A DNA stretch of 64,000 nt from NCBI GenBank assembly GCA_922989275.2, contig OV277867.1, positions 44,382,070 through 44,446,069 of the forward strand. Direction: 5' to 3'. Shown here piece by piece: positions 39,153 through 50,009 of this stretch. The position numbers and the translations under genes were made by a program. The notes below the pieces were generated by a model. That model was not told the origin of the DNA and did no database searches. It was given only the letters and a program-made list of their open reading frames with translations. Every line of letters starts with the position of its first letter. Positions within the stretch are counted from its first letter, which is position 1. Source of the stretch: Gari tellinella (Eukaryota; Mollusca; Bivalvia; Cardiida; Psammobiidae).

Positions 39153-39633
39153 CAGTCAGTATTTGTGCTGTTAATGTAAGATGCGTATTTATACAAAAGG
39201 AAATCTCCTTTATTTTTTAATTTAAAAGACAAAACCTTTAAAGCGAATGACATATTCCCACCACATTCTCAGATCAGCAAAATAAAGTTCAATTTGTATT
39301 GCATATTGGCAGAAATATGTCAATTGTTTGAACAAAACTATTTTCAGGAAAGATTAACCCTTGATTTAAGGTATCCCAGTTCTGACAACCTTTATCAGCA
39401 AGTCAAATCTTTATTAGCTGCCGCTTTACTAATCAGGTAATCAGAATACAAACTGTTAATACGGCTTAACCCATTTCGGTAGGTATATAGGTATAAAGAA
39501 GTCAATTTCATCGTTTCTGCAGACAAAATATTGAGCCAACACCGTATATTCAGTATTTCTGGGGTTAAACACCGACTAAATACCTTTCTGATTGCACTCT
39601 GTTTGCTAACATACACTTTTTATTTTCAAACTA
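39153..39633. other. Unassigned stretch
   Basis: No repeat or exon recognised. Confidence 0.4.
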
Positions 39634-39825
39634 GTCAAACCTTGATCATTCATATTCACCTAAATTGAACTTACACTTATTGCAAAGTTATAATGTGGCT
39701 TTGCCACGCTTTAACTTTGGAATATGGGTATGTTCAACCTATTCGGGATTATATATAGTTATTGAAATTCAAATAAAAAAATATGTGTTCCAGTTAAGCG
39801 AGTTTGAGTTATCGGGGTTTGCCTG
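39634..39825 (+). mobile_element. Family H pogo-like MITE
   Basis: GTCAAACCTTGATCATTCAT ... GAGTTATCGGGGTTTGCCTG/TA. Central palindrome GTGGCTTTGCCAC followed by GCTTTAACTTTGGAATATGG. Three copies in the window (also 45347-45546, 48752-48946), 192-200 bp, ends resembling Tigger/pogo (CAGGCAAACCCCGATAACTC). Confidence 0.75.
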
Positions 39826-40103
39826 TACTTTCATTTCAGTTTGTTATGACCCGAGTTCATTTGAACAAGACTTCAATGCAAATACAATTTGTTTAGTTAA
39901 CAAATTTTAACATGTGAACATTCTCACTGAATTTGAAAAACTTTTTATGATCGACTCGTCTGTCCAGATTTAAATTTCGCGATAAATTGAAGCTCATCAG
40001 AAATTCCATTTCTATTTCATACAGCCTGCAAATAGCCGATAAACATCTGACGGCAATCAATTTCAACCCTTCTCAAGCTATACTTGACGTGAGAGTGATT
40101 TGT
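39826..40103. other. Unassigned stretch
   Basis: Nothing recognised. Confidence 0.4.
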
Positions 40104-40166
40104 AAACAGTTTGGATCCAGATCAGATGCCAAGTAACTTGGCATCTGATCTGGATCCAAACTGTTT
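40104..40166 (+). repeat. Perfect family A palindrome (31-bp arms)
   Basis: 40104-40134 and 40136-40166 are exact inverted copies (AAACAGTTTGGATCCAGATC...) around a single base. No family A termini are visible on either side, so this looks like a solo hairpin. Confidence 0.9.
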
Positions 40167-41431
40167 GATACTTTAATATAATGAGAAATTTTTGGCATAA
40201 AATGGTCTATTACTAAAATTGACACAGCTTGCAGACAGCAATCTATAGGTAGACAGTAGCATAGCCTGTGAAGGGTGAACTCCTAAATTTGATGGATTTT
40301 AGATATTTTATTGTCAAAAACTGACAGTGATTGTGGTAAAAAACTGCTTCTGTCATTGTTTTTTGCTTCTTCTGTTGGTTGCGATTATGGATAATGTTCG
40401 CGCTGGCCAGATGTCATAGAGCTAAATGTTACTCTTGATGGGTCTGCTTCACCTAATGTCAGGATAATGTGACGTCTGGTTTTACACTGAGGGTGCTTCT
40501 ACATAGAACTCGATCACTGGTATAAGCAAACAGTTTGGATCAAGATCAAATGCTAAGTTACTCATGAGCATCTTTCAAGAATTTTGTGCATTAAAACTGT
40601 CAGTTGTCATACTTTCGAAAGCCACTAAAGACATGTTTTACTGAACACTGACTATAGCCATTGTGTCATAAAATCTGGATCTACACTAGTCCTACTTTTT
40701 CTAAAACAAAACTTAGACGTTACATACCTGTACCAGATAATCAATTTTCTTTTAACAGCCATTAACATTGGATGACTCATACATTAAACTAGAGAATTAA
40801 GTTCAGGTGCAAAACATATCTGTCGTTTTACATTCTATCAATTTGACACATTTTTATAGACAACTCTCCCAGCTGACTCATCTATATCAACCCATTACCA
40901 CATCATGGGCCATGTGGCTGCAACCTGTGTCAAAAGGTAACACAATATAGCACTTGATCAGGCTCTAAACTTTTTGTCTCTTAGCCTTGGATTGGATCTA
41001 AACTATTTGTCACTTACATTGGGACTTTATGAAAATTTCAATGCAGATAGGGTGAACAACTGTTTCATGAAATTCTGTATAAAAAACACTGATTTGCCTG
41101 TTGTCAATGAAGCATGCCCCCACAAAAATGCTGTTTTCTACTTTTGAATGTTTACATTCTAGTTGTAGGTTTTTCACGGCTTCTTGACGCCGTTGATTGG
41201 ACTTTTAACCTGAAAGTTAAGTGACTTGATATAAGTAAAGAATTGAGTTTAAGGCTTGTTGGATGTAAAAATTCTGTTTTCAAAATGTATAGGTATGGCC
41301 TAATCACATATATAACTATCGGTCGGTCCACATATATCATCTGAACTATTACATTGGCTGGTAAAATACAGAAAATATTCACTAGGAAAGAGTGCAGACT
41401 CTGGTCTGACAGATCCTTGCGATAAGAAACC
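40167..41431. other. Long unassigned stretch with family A relics
   Basis: 40521-40577 (AAACAGTTTGGATCAAGATC) and 40950-41010 (GATCAGGCTCTAAACTTTTT, GGATCTAAACTATTTGTC) are eroded hairpins. No exon seen in 1.26 kb. Confidence 0.4.
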
Positions 41432-41500
41432 AGTTCATACCCTGATCAAACATCTTGAAGACTTCAGGGGCTGTCTGCTCTGGGTCTACACTGTTTTCAA
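41432..41500 (+). repeat. Family C-type hairpin relic
   Basis: AGTTCATACCCTGATCAAAC and GGGGCTGTCTGCTCTGGGTC + TACACTGTTTTC, asymmetric arms. Confidence 0.5.
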
Positions 41501-41883
41501 AGTGTCAAAGCAGGAGAAGGATTATAAAGCCTGCATACTCTCCAAAAACAGATTGTCTGTAAAACAGATACCCTAGCTATAACACAAAATATTGAATTTT
41601 TGTGGAGCTAACGAATGTCACTATAGGCTCACTTTAGGAGAAAAGAAACTTTCCACCTTGCAGCATTAATTCCAGTAAAATATTTCTACAGGGAATTAAA
41701 ATCACTCAAACTTGGGTAACTTGGATGCTAGTATTTCAATGATGTGTAAAGTATTACAACTATTTTAGTCAAGTCTCTGCTATGTTTCCCCCATTCAGAT
41801 GAAGACATATTGGTTGCCAATATGGTGTCTTTTAAAATAGGTGGTTGCTTTATGTGTGATATAAATAATGCAGAAAGGTTTTA
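41501..41883. other. Unassigned stretch
   Basis: Nothing recognised. Confidence 0.4.
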
Positions 41884-42023
41884 TAACCCATTCCCCCATA
41901 GCCTGTTTCTAGTTTTGAAGATATGTGACCACTTAAAGCAGGTTTAAAGTAAAGCAGAATGCGCTTGCTTTAAGAGGTCACCTGTCTTCAAAACTAAAAA
42001 GAGGCTATGTAGTAATGGGTTAA
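41884..42023. mobile_element. Palindromic family B derivative (left end twice)
   Basis: CCCATTCCCCCATAGCCTGT + TTCTAGTTTTGAAGAT at the left, and its inverse ATCTT..GTCTTCAAAACTAAAAAGAG + GCTATGTAGTAATGGGTTAA at the right. Both ends are the family B left end; the usual right end (TTTACGCC) is absent. About 138 bp. Confidence 0.85.
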
Positions 42024-42270
42024 CCCTTTCCCACATAGCCTGTTTCTAGTACTGAATATAGGTGTCCACTTAAAGCAGGTTGGAAGTAAAGCAGAATGCG
42101 CCCTAAGCGCATTCTGCTTTACTTTCAGCCTGCTTTAAGCTATAATCTGCTATAATATAGAAAATATTTCGTATAATACATATTTTTGACTGTATAAATA
42201 GGAACTATTTTGTCCAGCGAACGAATAAAATTAATGCGCTAAAAGGCGCTTCTATGGGGGAAAGGGTTAA
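42020..42270 (+). mobile_element. Family B MITE (complete, 251 bp)
   Basis: TTAACCCTTTCCCACATAGC to GGGGGAAAGGGTTAA. Same subtype as 4592-4842. Shares its first TTAA with the palindromic derivative. Confidence 0.9.
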
Positions 42271-42305
42271 CCAATCTTCTGCCCTGCATCCCGACAGGTG
42301 GGTGC

Positions 42306-42381
42306 CTAAATTACAAGCTTAAAGTAAAGCAGAAGGTTCTGAATGAGCTTTCTGCTTTACTTTCAGCTTATAACTTTAGGC
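42306..42381. repeat. Core-1 palindrome
   Basis: CCTAAATTACAAGCTTAAAG + TAAAGCAGAAGG pairs with TTTCTGCTTTACTTTCAGCT + TATAACTTTAGG. The outer arm differs from the usual AAAGCAGG yet still pairs in large part. Confidence 0.75.
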
Positions 42382-42385
42382 AAAT

Positions 42386-42953
42386 CACTTGCATTTAAAA
42401 CAAGCCGTGGTGAAAATGGGGGTTATATAACTGTGATTGGCCACCAGTTTGCTTATACCGAACTTGTATTATATCGGAGCAATATTACTAGGAACAAGTC
42501 TACAGACCCAGTCAATCTTTAAGATAGACGGAAATATTTATCATTTTACATAGAGCACTTATAACAGTGTGAAGTTCCACAGAAAATCAGACAGCTGCTA
42601 TTCGGGTACTATATCATTGCAGAGAAATAGGAAATAACCATTGTAGGGAAATTGATTGAAAACTGGCTATGGGAGTTGAATAAGGTTCTGATTGAACCCC
42701 GAAGATCTTAATTGCACAGTCTTCAGTGGATAGAGGCAACAATTAGCCCAGGAGATGTGAACGACTCTGTGCTTGCTTGATGAATGAACATAACCAAGCA
42801 ATTTATCACCCAACCAAACCAATATGCTCTCAAATAACACCACACAAAACAATCACAACTTATAATGCTCAATTTCCAAATGAATTCATCTGCTTTCTAA
42901 TTAACATTGATGCTAGAGGGGTTTGTCCCCAAAATATTACAATGTATATAATA
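42386..42953. other. Unassigned stretch
   Basis: No repeat or supported exon. A short minus-strand frame at 42667-42852 has no domain. Confidence 0.4.
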
Positions 42954-43022
42954 TGACAAACAGTCAAGACACTGATCAGAGGACTCATTAAGGAGCACTC
43001 TGACCTGGGTATACACTATTTG
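42954..43022 (+). repeat. Family C-type palindrome
   Basis: GACAAACAGTCAAGACACTG + ATCAGAGGACTC with GAGCACTCTGACCTGGGTAT + ACACTATTTGC. Confidence 0.7.
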
Positions 43023-43070
43023 CAAAGGATCATGGATATATCTAGTTCCATTGCAGTTAAGGATTATTAT

Positions 43071-43283
43071 ATAATCTCTTTGCATGCAAACAGCCAAACT
43101 ATGATTATATTTGCACACAGTTTGGATACAGATGGCACATCAAGTAACCTGGAATCTCATCAGAATCCAAACTGTTTGAAACACTCACCCTGTCTTCAAT
43201 TTCTTTAAAAATAATTTAAGTATTAGAAAAGAAGCAGATGACAATTGTTACAGATGACAATATTACATAGCGCTCAAAGTTAA
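43071..43283 (-). mobile_element. Family A MITE, inverted, full span
   Basis: ATAATCTCTTTGCATGCAAA start, hairpin CAGTTTGGATACAGATGGCA/GGAATCTCATCAGAATCCAA, then ACTCACCCTGTCTTCAATTT, TTGTTACAGATGAC, end ATAGCGCTCAAAGTTAA. Confidence 0.8.
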
Positions 43284-43572
43284 AGACGGTGGAGTAAACC
43301 AGCTGTAATACTGCAGCAGCTTGCACCCATCTCAATCAATTATCTCTGATATGTGAGATAAGGTGGAGTTATCAACCTTTAATCTCGCTGAAACTGTTGC
43401 CTGCCAAGTATGTCTGTATTTACAATAGTGTACATTTCATCTTGCGATGCATTCAGTCTGGAAACATTTCTCAACTGCATATTTGAATCATTTACCAGGT
43501 TGTCGAACTCTTGATCAGGAGCTGTACTGTAAATACCTGTGTTGAGCAGACACTCAAAATACAATGACTTTG
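43284..43572. other. Unassigned stretch
   Basis: A 75-codon minus-strand frame covers 43379-43606 (ATAKSLYFECLLNTGIYSTA in part). No splice or domain evidence. Confidence 0.3.
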
Positions 43573-43620
43573 CTGTAGCGTAGAAAGGTTGCCCCTGCTG
43601 TAGCATATAAAGGTTGCCCC
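43573..43620. repeat. 24-bp tandem duplication
   Basis: CTGTAGCGTAGAAAGGTTGC and CTGTAGCATATAAAGGTTGC, each followed by CCCT. Confidence 0.8.
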
Positions 43621-43855
43621 TTAACCCATTACCCCATACATATGCCTTTTTACGCCTTTAATTTATTTCTCCACAGAAGAAAAAGTTTGAATTTATACAG
43701 TAAAATGAATATGTATAATTAGAAATAATTTCTATATTCTAACAGATGGTAGCTTTAAAGCAGGCTGAAAGTAAAGCATTCTGCTTTACTTTCAACCTAC
43801 TTTAAGTGGTCACATATCTTCAAAACTAGAAACAGGCTATAGGGTAATGGGTTAA
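43621..43855 (-). mobile_element. Family B MITE, inverted, tip deleted
   Basis: TTAACCCATTACCCCATACA to GGGTAATGGGTTAA. The palindrome lacks its tip: GAAAGTAAAGCATTCTGCTTTACTTTC. Confidence 0.9.
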
Positions 43856-44304
43856 AGAGTTCGAGACAATCAGACTAAGGGAGGCGCTGGCCAGCTGGCA
43901 TTGTGCACATGGAATAGTGCACGCCAACCATGTAACACTTAGGGGATGCTTAACTTTTACAACCGCTAATTGCAATTAGAAAATTTAATCTAAGAAACTG
44001 GTGCGAGCCTGCTGCCAAATGATGATTGGTTCTGAATTTATGCCTACAGACAGATTCTCAAGGATTTTACTGGCACGGTTTATGCAATATAGCTGTACAG
44101 AGATTCTGCAGAACAGGTTGGATTTTTGAGAGACAGACAGCTAGGAAGCGGTAATAATGCTTCACAATTCCTTTTGTTACTCCATTATGGCCATGGATCA
44201 TGATTATTAGGATTGTATTTCAAAAATCAACAAGTTTTGTGTCTCATCTCTATAAAACATCAGGACTCAGTGAAGTAATTTTTACTCCATAAATACACCT
44301 CTTG
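43856..44304. other. Unassigned stretch
   Basis: Nothing recognised before the family E target duplication CTCTTG. Confidence 0.4.
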
Positions 44305-44497
44305 CAGGACTCCAGATAAGGGAAGTATTTCAAAAACTAAAATCTTTATTTCTGCTTAAAACTCTATGGTGTCACTACTCTTTAGAATTGTCTCGAAGAG
44401 ACGATTCTAATGAGTAGTAACATCATAGGAATTGATGCTAAAATAAGTGAGAAAATGTTGGATTTGTGCAATTTACCCCCTCTTATCTGGAGCCCTG
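44305..44497 (+). mobile_element. Family E hAT-like MITE with perfect 6-bp TSD
   Basis: CAGGACTCCAGATAAGGGAA ... CTCTTATCTGGAGCCCTG, flanked by CTCTTG at 44299-44304 and 44498-44503. CAGGG/CCCTG ends are hAT-like; 6-bp duplications are known for some hAT groups (hAT6 of Repbase usage). Confidence 0.92.
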
Positions 44498-44793
44498 CTC
44501 TTGATGTAGTAGCTGAGATGAACCTACTGAGATGATAGATATTTATAAGCATAAGAGGGCGAAGTTTTATATTCAGCCGTAGAATGGTTCAAATCACACG
44601 ACACTCGTTCCAGCTGAGTTGAACGGGTCAACTGGGTTGTAATTGACTCTCCAAGTGCACACAAAGTATCGCTGTTACACTAAGTCAACCAGGTAGGTTA
44701 GCCACTTTGAAAGACAAGTCAAATTGCAGTCAATCTTAATTTAACTATCACTAAATGATGAAGCCTTAAGAACTCTCAAGACAAGTGACTACT

Positions 44794-44862
44794 TAATGTA
44801 GGGTAAACATAATGCAGAAAGCTCCTTTAGCAGCTTTCTGCATTAAGTTTATCCTGCATTGA
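44794..44862 (+). repeat. Family F palindrome
   Basis: AATGTAGGGTAAACATAATG + CAGAAAGCTCC pairs with CTTTCTGCATTAAGTTTATC + CTGCATT. Confidence 0.75.
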
Positions 44863-45346
44863 GCCAAAATTTGTATAATGATTCCCAAAGGGACTTTTTT
44901 TTAGTTGTTTTATACAATATTGACTGTTAAACATCACCCAAAGCTTGCCAGTTTCAAAATTTTTACACAACGATATTATTTGAAACAGGCACTGAAAATG
45001 ATCAAATTTTATATGCATAAAAAAGTGACAACCTGATTCTATCCCAATGCAATATAAGTTAAACTTTGATTCTTTATTTCCGAATTTATTCAATTAAAAG
45101 TAGTTCTTGATGACAAAAATTGTTCAGGAACAGTTAAAGTTTTTACCTTTTAACATTTCTCTAGTCTCAATGACACCTGCAGAGTTAACTATTAAACAGC
45201 ACAGGCGGACATGGCGAGCCACTCAAATTGTAAACATTCAAATTCAAATCTTTTTACTAAAATGTGCCGATCTCGAAATTGAATTCACAGCTTAATTACA
45301 ACTCTGTGTACACCATCTATGCCCACTGTCTGTTTGAATCAACATA
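44863..45346. other. Unassigned stretch
   Basis: No repeat or supported exon. Confidence 0.4.
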
Positions 45347-45546
45347 CAGGCAAAATTCGATACTTCGAACTCGCTTAAATGAATCTTACCAGTAGTTTGT
45401 AAGTTGAACTTGAAATTTGATAAGTTGATCTCGCTTAAGTCGAAACTACCCGTATTTCAATGTTAAAACGTGGCTAAGCCACATTTTAACTTTGAAATAT
45501 GGGTATTTTCGAACCAACGCAATTTCGCAAAATCGAATTTTTACTG
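45347..45546 (+). mobile_element. Family H pogo-like MITE (200 bp, TA target)
   Basis: TA (45345-45346, 45547-45548) flanks CAGGCAAAATTCGATACTTC ... GCAAAATCGAATTTTTACTG. The centre TACCCGTATTTCAATGTTAA + AACGTGGCTA pairs with TAGCCACATTTTAACTTTGA + AATATGGGTA. Confidence 0.85.
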
Positions 45547-45809
45547 TACTGTCACTGGTATTTGGCAGTTTGTTCAATTTTGTCAAGTTGGTTTTCGAGG
45601 ACTATTTATCATTGGCAAGGAGAAAAGGCTGCGAAAGCCAATATCTGTAATGGCATATACTTCAATTAAGGTCAGTAAAAGTGTAATAGGATTTTATTGG
45701 GTCATGATTCAAAACAGGGAGTATCTGAAATGTCTAATTAGAGGTGTGAGCATACTGAAAGTCAGAAGTTTTTCCTTTACATTTGTCTTGCAATGTGCAG
45801 TCATCAGTC
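45547..45809. other. Unassigned stretch
   Basis: A 122-codon plus-strand frame (45470-45838) begins inside the family H element and ends in the next family B copy, so it is probably fortuitous. Confidence 0.35.
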
Positions 45810-46069
45810 TTAACCTTCTCCACATAGCTCATTTCTAGTTTTGAAGACAGATGACCACTTAAAAGAGGTTGCAAGTAGAGCAGAATTCTCTGTTGGGGAC
45901 ATTCTGCTTTACTTTCATCATGCTTTATTCAGCTACCATCTGGAAAGATACTGAAAATATACCTTCTGAGTTTTGCATTCAGGACTTCCTAGATGAGATC
46001 TAACTGTACACAGTATACCAATAATTCTAGGCGTAAAAAGGCACATATATGGTTGGAGTAATGGGTTAA
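45810..46069 (+). mobile_element. Family B MITE, diverged (260 bp)
   Basis: TTAACCTTCTCCACATAGCT ... GGAGTAATGGGTTAA. Palindrome GGTTGCAAGTAGAGCAGAAT / ACATTCTGCTTTACTTTCAT with a degraded tip. Confidence 0.8.
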
Positions 46070-46276
46070 GAAACACCATTGCTTCTTCAAGGAGTGGCTG
46101 CTAAACACGAGTTTCTCTTCCGAATCTATGAAATCATGAAAATACATTCAACAGAGAAATGAGCTTTCAGACAAAGTTCATCATTACACCAAAAATCACA
46201 GCACATTTCTCATTGTGAACAAACTTAAATAGCTGAGATAGCATCAGAGCGGAGTAGTTACAAAACTTGTCAATTT

Positions 46277-46501
46277 TTAAACCCTAAACTGCTGAATTTT
46301 TCATGTGGACTATTCCATTTCTGAAACATGATCAGTTTATGTTGAATTTCAGGCGTCTTTAAAAAAACATTTCAGAAAAATTGAAGTCATGTAAACAGTG
46401 TAGATCCTGATCAGAGGGCTCCTAAAGGAGCCCTCTGATCAGGATCTACACTGTTTGTAAAATACATAAAAAATACACATTTCCAGCATAGAAAGGGTTA
46501 A
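46277..46501 (+). mobile_element. Family C3 MITE with perfect 31-bp arms
   Basis: TTAAACCCTAAACTGCTGAA start, TGTGGACTATTCCATTTCTG, perfect palindrome 46393-46423/46426-46456 (AAACAGTGTAGATCCTGATC), end CATAGAAAGGGTTAA. Relatives with the TTAA..ACT/TATTCCA layout are at 50811-51060 and 51446-51635. Confidence 0.85.
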
Positions 46502-46837
46502 ATACATTTTTTATCACACTGAAGCGATCTATCCAATCATTACTATACAAACTGTCCTTCAGAAGTCAAAACTCAGCGATACCGAAAAACAGCTTTAGCT
46601 TGCACTCGATCAATCAAAACATTGACAAAAAGCCCAAACCAAACCTGATCCAAAGGTACACATAACATCTGATAAAGATCCACACAAATTCAACATTTGG
46701 AATAACATTATCTTGCTTGAAAAATAAGGGGTCACTAAATTATGGATTAAAATATTTCAGCAAACGTCATTATTAAATGGATAACATGTTGCAAGCAATT
46801 CAACGGATATCTGATTTTGACTGAAGAAAACGAAATA
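46502..46837. other. Unassigned stretch
   Basis: Nothing recognised. Confidence 0.4.
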
Positions 46838-47043
46838 CAGTAAAACCTCTCTATAACAGCCACTAAAACGAGGACTAATTGGTTATTTAAATGACAGGTG
46901 ACAGCTTAAAGCAAGGTGACAGTAAAACAGAAAGCTCCTACAGGAGCTTTCTGTTTTACTGTCACCATGCTTTAAGCAGTCACCTGTCAAAAACAACTAA
47001 TAAATTAGCACACTTTAGTGGCCGTTATAGAGAGGTTTTACTG
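46838..47043 (+). mobile_element. Family D MITE (complete, 206 bp)
   Basis: TA-flanked CAGTAAAACCTCTCTATAAC ... GTTATAGAGAGGTTTTACTG. Note CTATAACAGCC/GGCCGTTATAG, a paired change relative to CTATTACGACC/GGTCGTAATAG in the 3379 copy. Core AAAGCAAGGTGACAGTAAAA, tip GCTCCTACAGGAGC. Confidence 0.92.
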
Positions 47044-47318
47044 TAAACACAAAAGTTAATTAGTAATTTATGTTTTTACAAAGTGCACCATATGACAAAC
47101 GTTGTTAACTCAACGCTGGGTGCAATCGTGTCAGAATGGCTGACAATTTTATATCAACTCCATCTTCAAGGCCATGTTTGACTGTCCTTCACTAAAATTC
47201 CCTAGTTTAGTCCCAATCTTCACTTTTATTAACTGGTATCTTCATCTCAATCAAGTTTACATGTAAGGGTTCAAAAACTGTGGTGGTCACGTCATACAAG
47301 CATTGTACAATTTACATA
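47044..47318. other. Unassigned stretch
   Basis: Nothing recognised. Confidence 0.4.
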
Positions 47319-47388
47319 ACTAACAGTTTGGATCCTGATCACATATCAAATTACTTGGCATCTGATCTTAATCTAAACTGTTTTCAAA
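47319..47388 (+). repeat. Family A hairpin, diverged
   Basis: TAACAGTTTGGATCCTGATC ... GCATCTGATCTTAATCTAAA + CTGTTTTC. Confidence 0.65.
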
Positions 47389-47423
47389 GGACAATACTTG
47401 ACCCATTTTATGCAGTCAAATGG

Positions 47424-47634
47424 TTAACCCATTACCCCATAAATATGCCTTTATACGCCTTTAATTTATTCCTCTACTGGAAAAATATAGTTTCAATTTT
47501 TACTGTTACAAAATAGAATTTCTATATTCCAGCAGATACTGGTAGCCTTAAGGCGCATTCTGCTTTACTTTCAACCTGCTTTAAGTGGTCAACTGTCTTC
47601 AAAACTTGAAACAGGCAATGGGGTAATTGATTAA
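47424..47634 (-). mobile_element. Family B MITE, inverted, one arm lost
   Basis: TTAACCCATTACCCCATAAA to GGGGTAATTGATTAA. Only the GGCGCATTCTGCTTTACTTT arm is retained. Confidence 0.85.
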
Positions 47635-48514
47635 ATGAATACTGTTAATTACAGGATATTAATATTATTATTCATAATTAATGTTCTTTAAAAGAAATCT
47701 AGAAAATGATAGCCATTTTAGTGGTTCTGTACAATATTTTTTTAATTAATGAATTCATCAATGCTATTGAATGAGAAAATAAATTGCAGATTTTTTTATT
47801 TTTATATTTTTGTGTGCATAAAATTGCAATTTGGGCTGCACTGAATTAAAATTAAGTGGTTTAAGTCTAATCAAATAATAATGTTTAAAAGTACTGTGCC
47901 AGTACAAACAAACGGCATTCCAGGTAAATATTGACCAATACAAGGACATTATCACTCTCATCAATACTGCTCCATCAAATAAAGACAGAAATAATACATA
48001 TTCATATAGGCTGTTATTAGATTGGTCAATTTACTGGTATCTTTTTTAAGCTGGAAACAGTTTATGCATATTTCCACAAAACAGCATAGACACTTAATTA
48101 TAAGTGTCTGCAAAGAATGTTTTACAGTTATTTTTTCTGAAATATTTTCTAAAAAATATAAATTTCAATTAAATAATGATTCATCATTGGTTATGATTTT
48201 CCACAACCCAGATGACATGATCATACTTTTATAGGTACAAATTTGAACACTTATTGGATAATTGATTTTTTTACAAAAAAAGAAATTGAATTTTAAGACT
48301 GTTTTAAATATCAATATTAAGCTACAACTTTGATGTTAAATCAAATATTTATATGAAGGAAACTCCCAATTTTTTCTCAATTACTCTATGACACTTCCAA
48401 TGAAAGCATCTTAATTAAAATCAGCTTTAGTATAAACTTAGACACCATCATCAATAAAAGAAATACTTACTGACACAGAAAAGCAATTTATAAATTAGTC
48501 TTTTTCCTTCGAAC
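47635..48514. other. Long AT-rich unassigned stretch
   Basis: 880 bp without a MITE or credible exon. A minus-strand donor-like GTCA/GTAAGTATTTC sits at 48467-48472, but the sequence upstream of it is family A. Confidence 0.4.
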
Positions 48515-48742
48515 TAAAATCTTTGCATGCTGGGTATTTTTTTTGTCTTCAACAATTATTGCCGTCTGCTTTTGTTCTAAATTTAGATTTTTTCAAAATT
48601 TCTTTAAAATTCAGGATCAGAATGGCAAACAGTTTGGATCCTGATGAGACGCCGCGTTACGCGGCGTCTCATCTGGATCCAAACTGTTTGCAAAGGTTAT
48701 GACTGTGGCAGCTATATTCCCCGCTAGCGTGCAAAGAGTTAA
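48515..48742 (+). mobile_element. Family A MITE (near complete) with 32-bp arms
   Basis: AAAATCTTTGCATGCTGGGT start (outer TTAA eroded), TTTGTCTTCAACAATTATTG, hairpin 48626-48657/48659-48690 with one mismatch (CAAACAGTTTGGATCCTGAT, tip GACGCCGCGT), end CCCGCTAGCGTGCAAAGAGT + TAA. Confidence 0.9.
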
Positions 48743-48751
48743 TACTAATGA

Positions 48752-48946
48752 CAATCAAACCCTGATATCTTAAACTTGCTTAAATCAAACGTACCCGTAT
48801 CGTAAAGTTAAAACGTGGCTTAATCACATTTTAAAATATGAAATACAAGTATATTTGACTTAAAATAGCGTGAGTTTTCTAAATTCAAATTAAGAAATAA
48901 ATTGAAGTTTAACTTTGTTTAAGTTTGAGTTATCCAAGTTCAACTG
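48752..48946 (+). mobile_element. Family H pogo-like MITE (195 bp)
   Basis: CAATCAAACCCTGATATCTT ... GAGTTATCCAAGTTCAACTG/TA. Centre TAAAGTTAAAACGTGGCTTA/ATCACATTTTAAAATATGAA. Confidence 0.8.
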
Positions 48947-49382
48947 TATGTCATTATCCAGCTAGTTTATGATTTGGTTCAATACACAAGACATTCGGAA
49001 AACATTAACGAGAATCTTGGTTTATAGAGACAGTAAAAACTCCCATACACAGCAGAAACTCAACAGTAAACGAGTTTACAGTTTTCTATAGAAAGTATGC
49101 TCAATGCAGGTAAAAAGTAATGCCGACATTTTGTATGACTTTAATTCTGCACTAAACACAGAACAGAACAGAACAGAACAACTAAATACAGCAGTAACAA
49201 GTCTTAGGAAATTGACAATATTGTTTCTGTAATGATAGTTGAACATGTTTCACTGTTATTTATATGGGGTTGGAATTCTGACAGGTTTTTCAGCTGTAAT
49301 TAATGGCAATTTATCTGGGAAAATCTTACAAAGGAAATCCACTCATCAATTAAAACACAAGGTGCTAAAAACATTCAGATAA
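48947..49382. other. Unassigned stretch with a microsatellite
   Basis: (ACAGA)n at 49156-49179 (CACAGAACAGAACAGAACAG). A weak family F trace (AATGCAGGTAAAAAGTAATG) lies at about 49103-49122. Confidence 0.6.
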
Positions 49383-49560
49383 TTAACTCTTTCAACAGCG
49401 AGTAAAACATGTTGTCTGCTGTAAATATTGTCTCCTTAAATTCTAACATTAGATTTGTCTTCCTTAAATCAATTATTATTAACAGAAGATTACACACAAT
49501 TTGGACCCTGATCAGTTCCCATATTATAGTGCTGGCTTAGGCTCCAAACCTAAAGACAAG
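49383..49560 (+). mobile_element. Family A MITE, diverged
   Basis: TTAACTCTTTCAACAGCGAG start, AACATGTTGTCTGCTGTAAA, then CACAATTTGGACCCTGATCA and GGCTTAGGCTCCAAACC as hairpin relics. Confidence 0.65.
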
Positions 49561-50009
49561 TAGCATGCACATATATCAAACAGTTTGGATACAGTTCAGT
49601 CACTAAGCAGACAATTGTCTTTGGAGATCTGCATGAATCTTCCTTAAGTCTGTAAACATAATTTTCTGAAAATTTTATTACAGTCAGCATTTTAGCATTT
49701 ATTTGTTTTAAGTATTTTTTCTATATTTAATCCCAAATTCATAATCATGATGACCGAATTATTCAAATAAATGACTAAGAAATTAAGTGACAGTAACTTA
49801 AATGTATGAAATTTAAAGTGGTCACTCCCGACCTTATCGTTAACAAGACGCCTAATTTTTCAAACATTTTCAGGGTCAGGCAGTTAAGAAGTCTACATTT
49901 TAACATTTCTGTCTGGCAACAGTGATATTTACATGTCAACTCTTGCCCTATCTCCATCCTGGCGACTCTAAATTCCACCGTGTTTCGTAAAACTTTATGC
50001 ATGGACTTA
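49561..50009. other. Unassigned stretch
   Basis: A short family A trace (ATCAAACAGTTTGGATACAG, about 49577-49596). A 75-codon minus-strand frame at 49775-50002 has no domain. Confidence 0.35.

Noticed and set aside
45470..45838. 122-codon plus-strand open frame
   Set aside because: Begins in a family H element and ends at a family B terminus; no domain seen.
48467..48510. Minus-strand GTAAGTATTTC as an exon donor
   Set aside because: The upstream sequence is the edge of a family A MITE and gives no meaningful coding frame.
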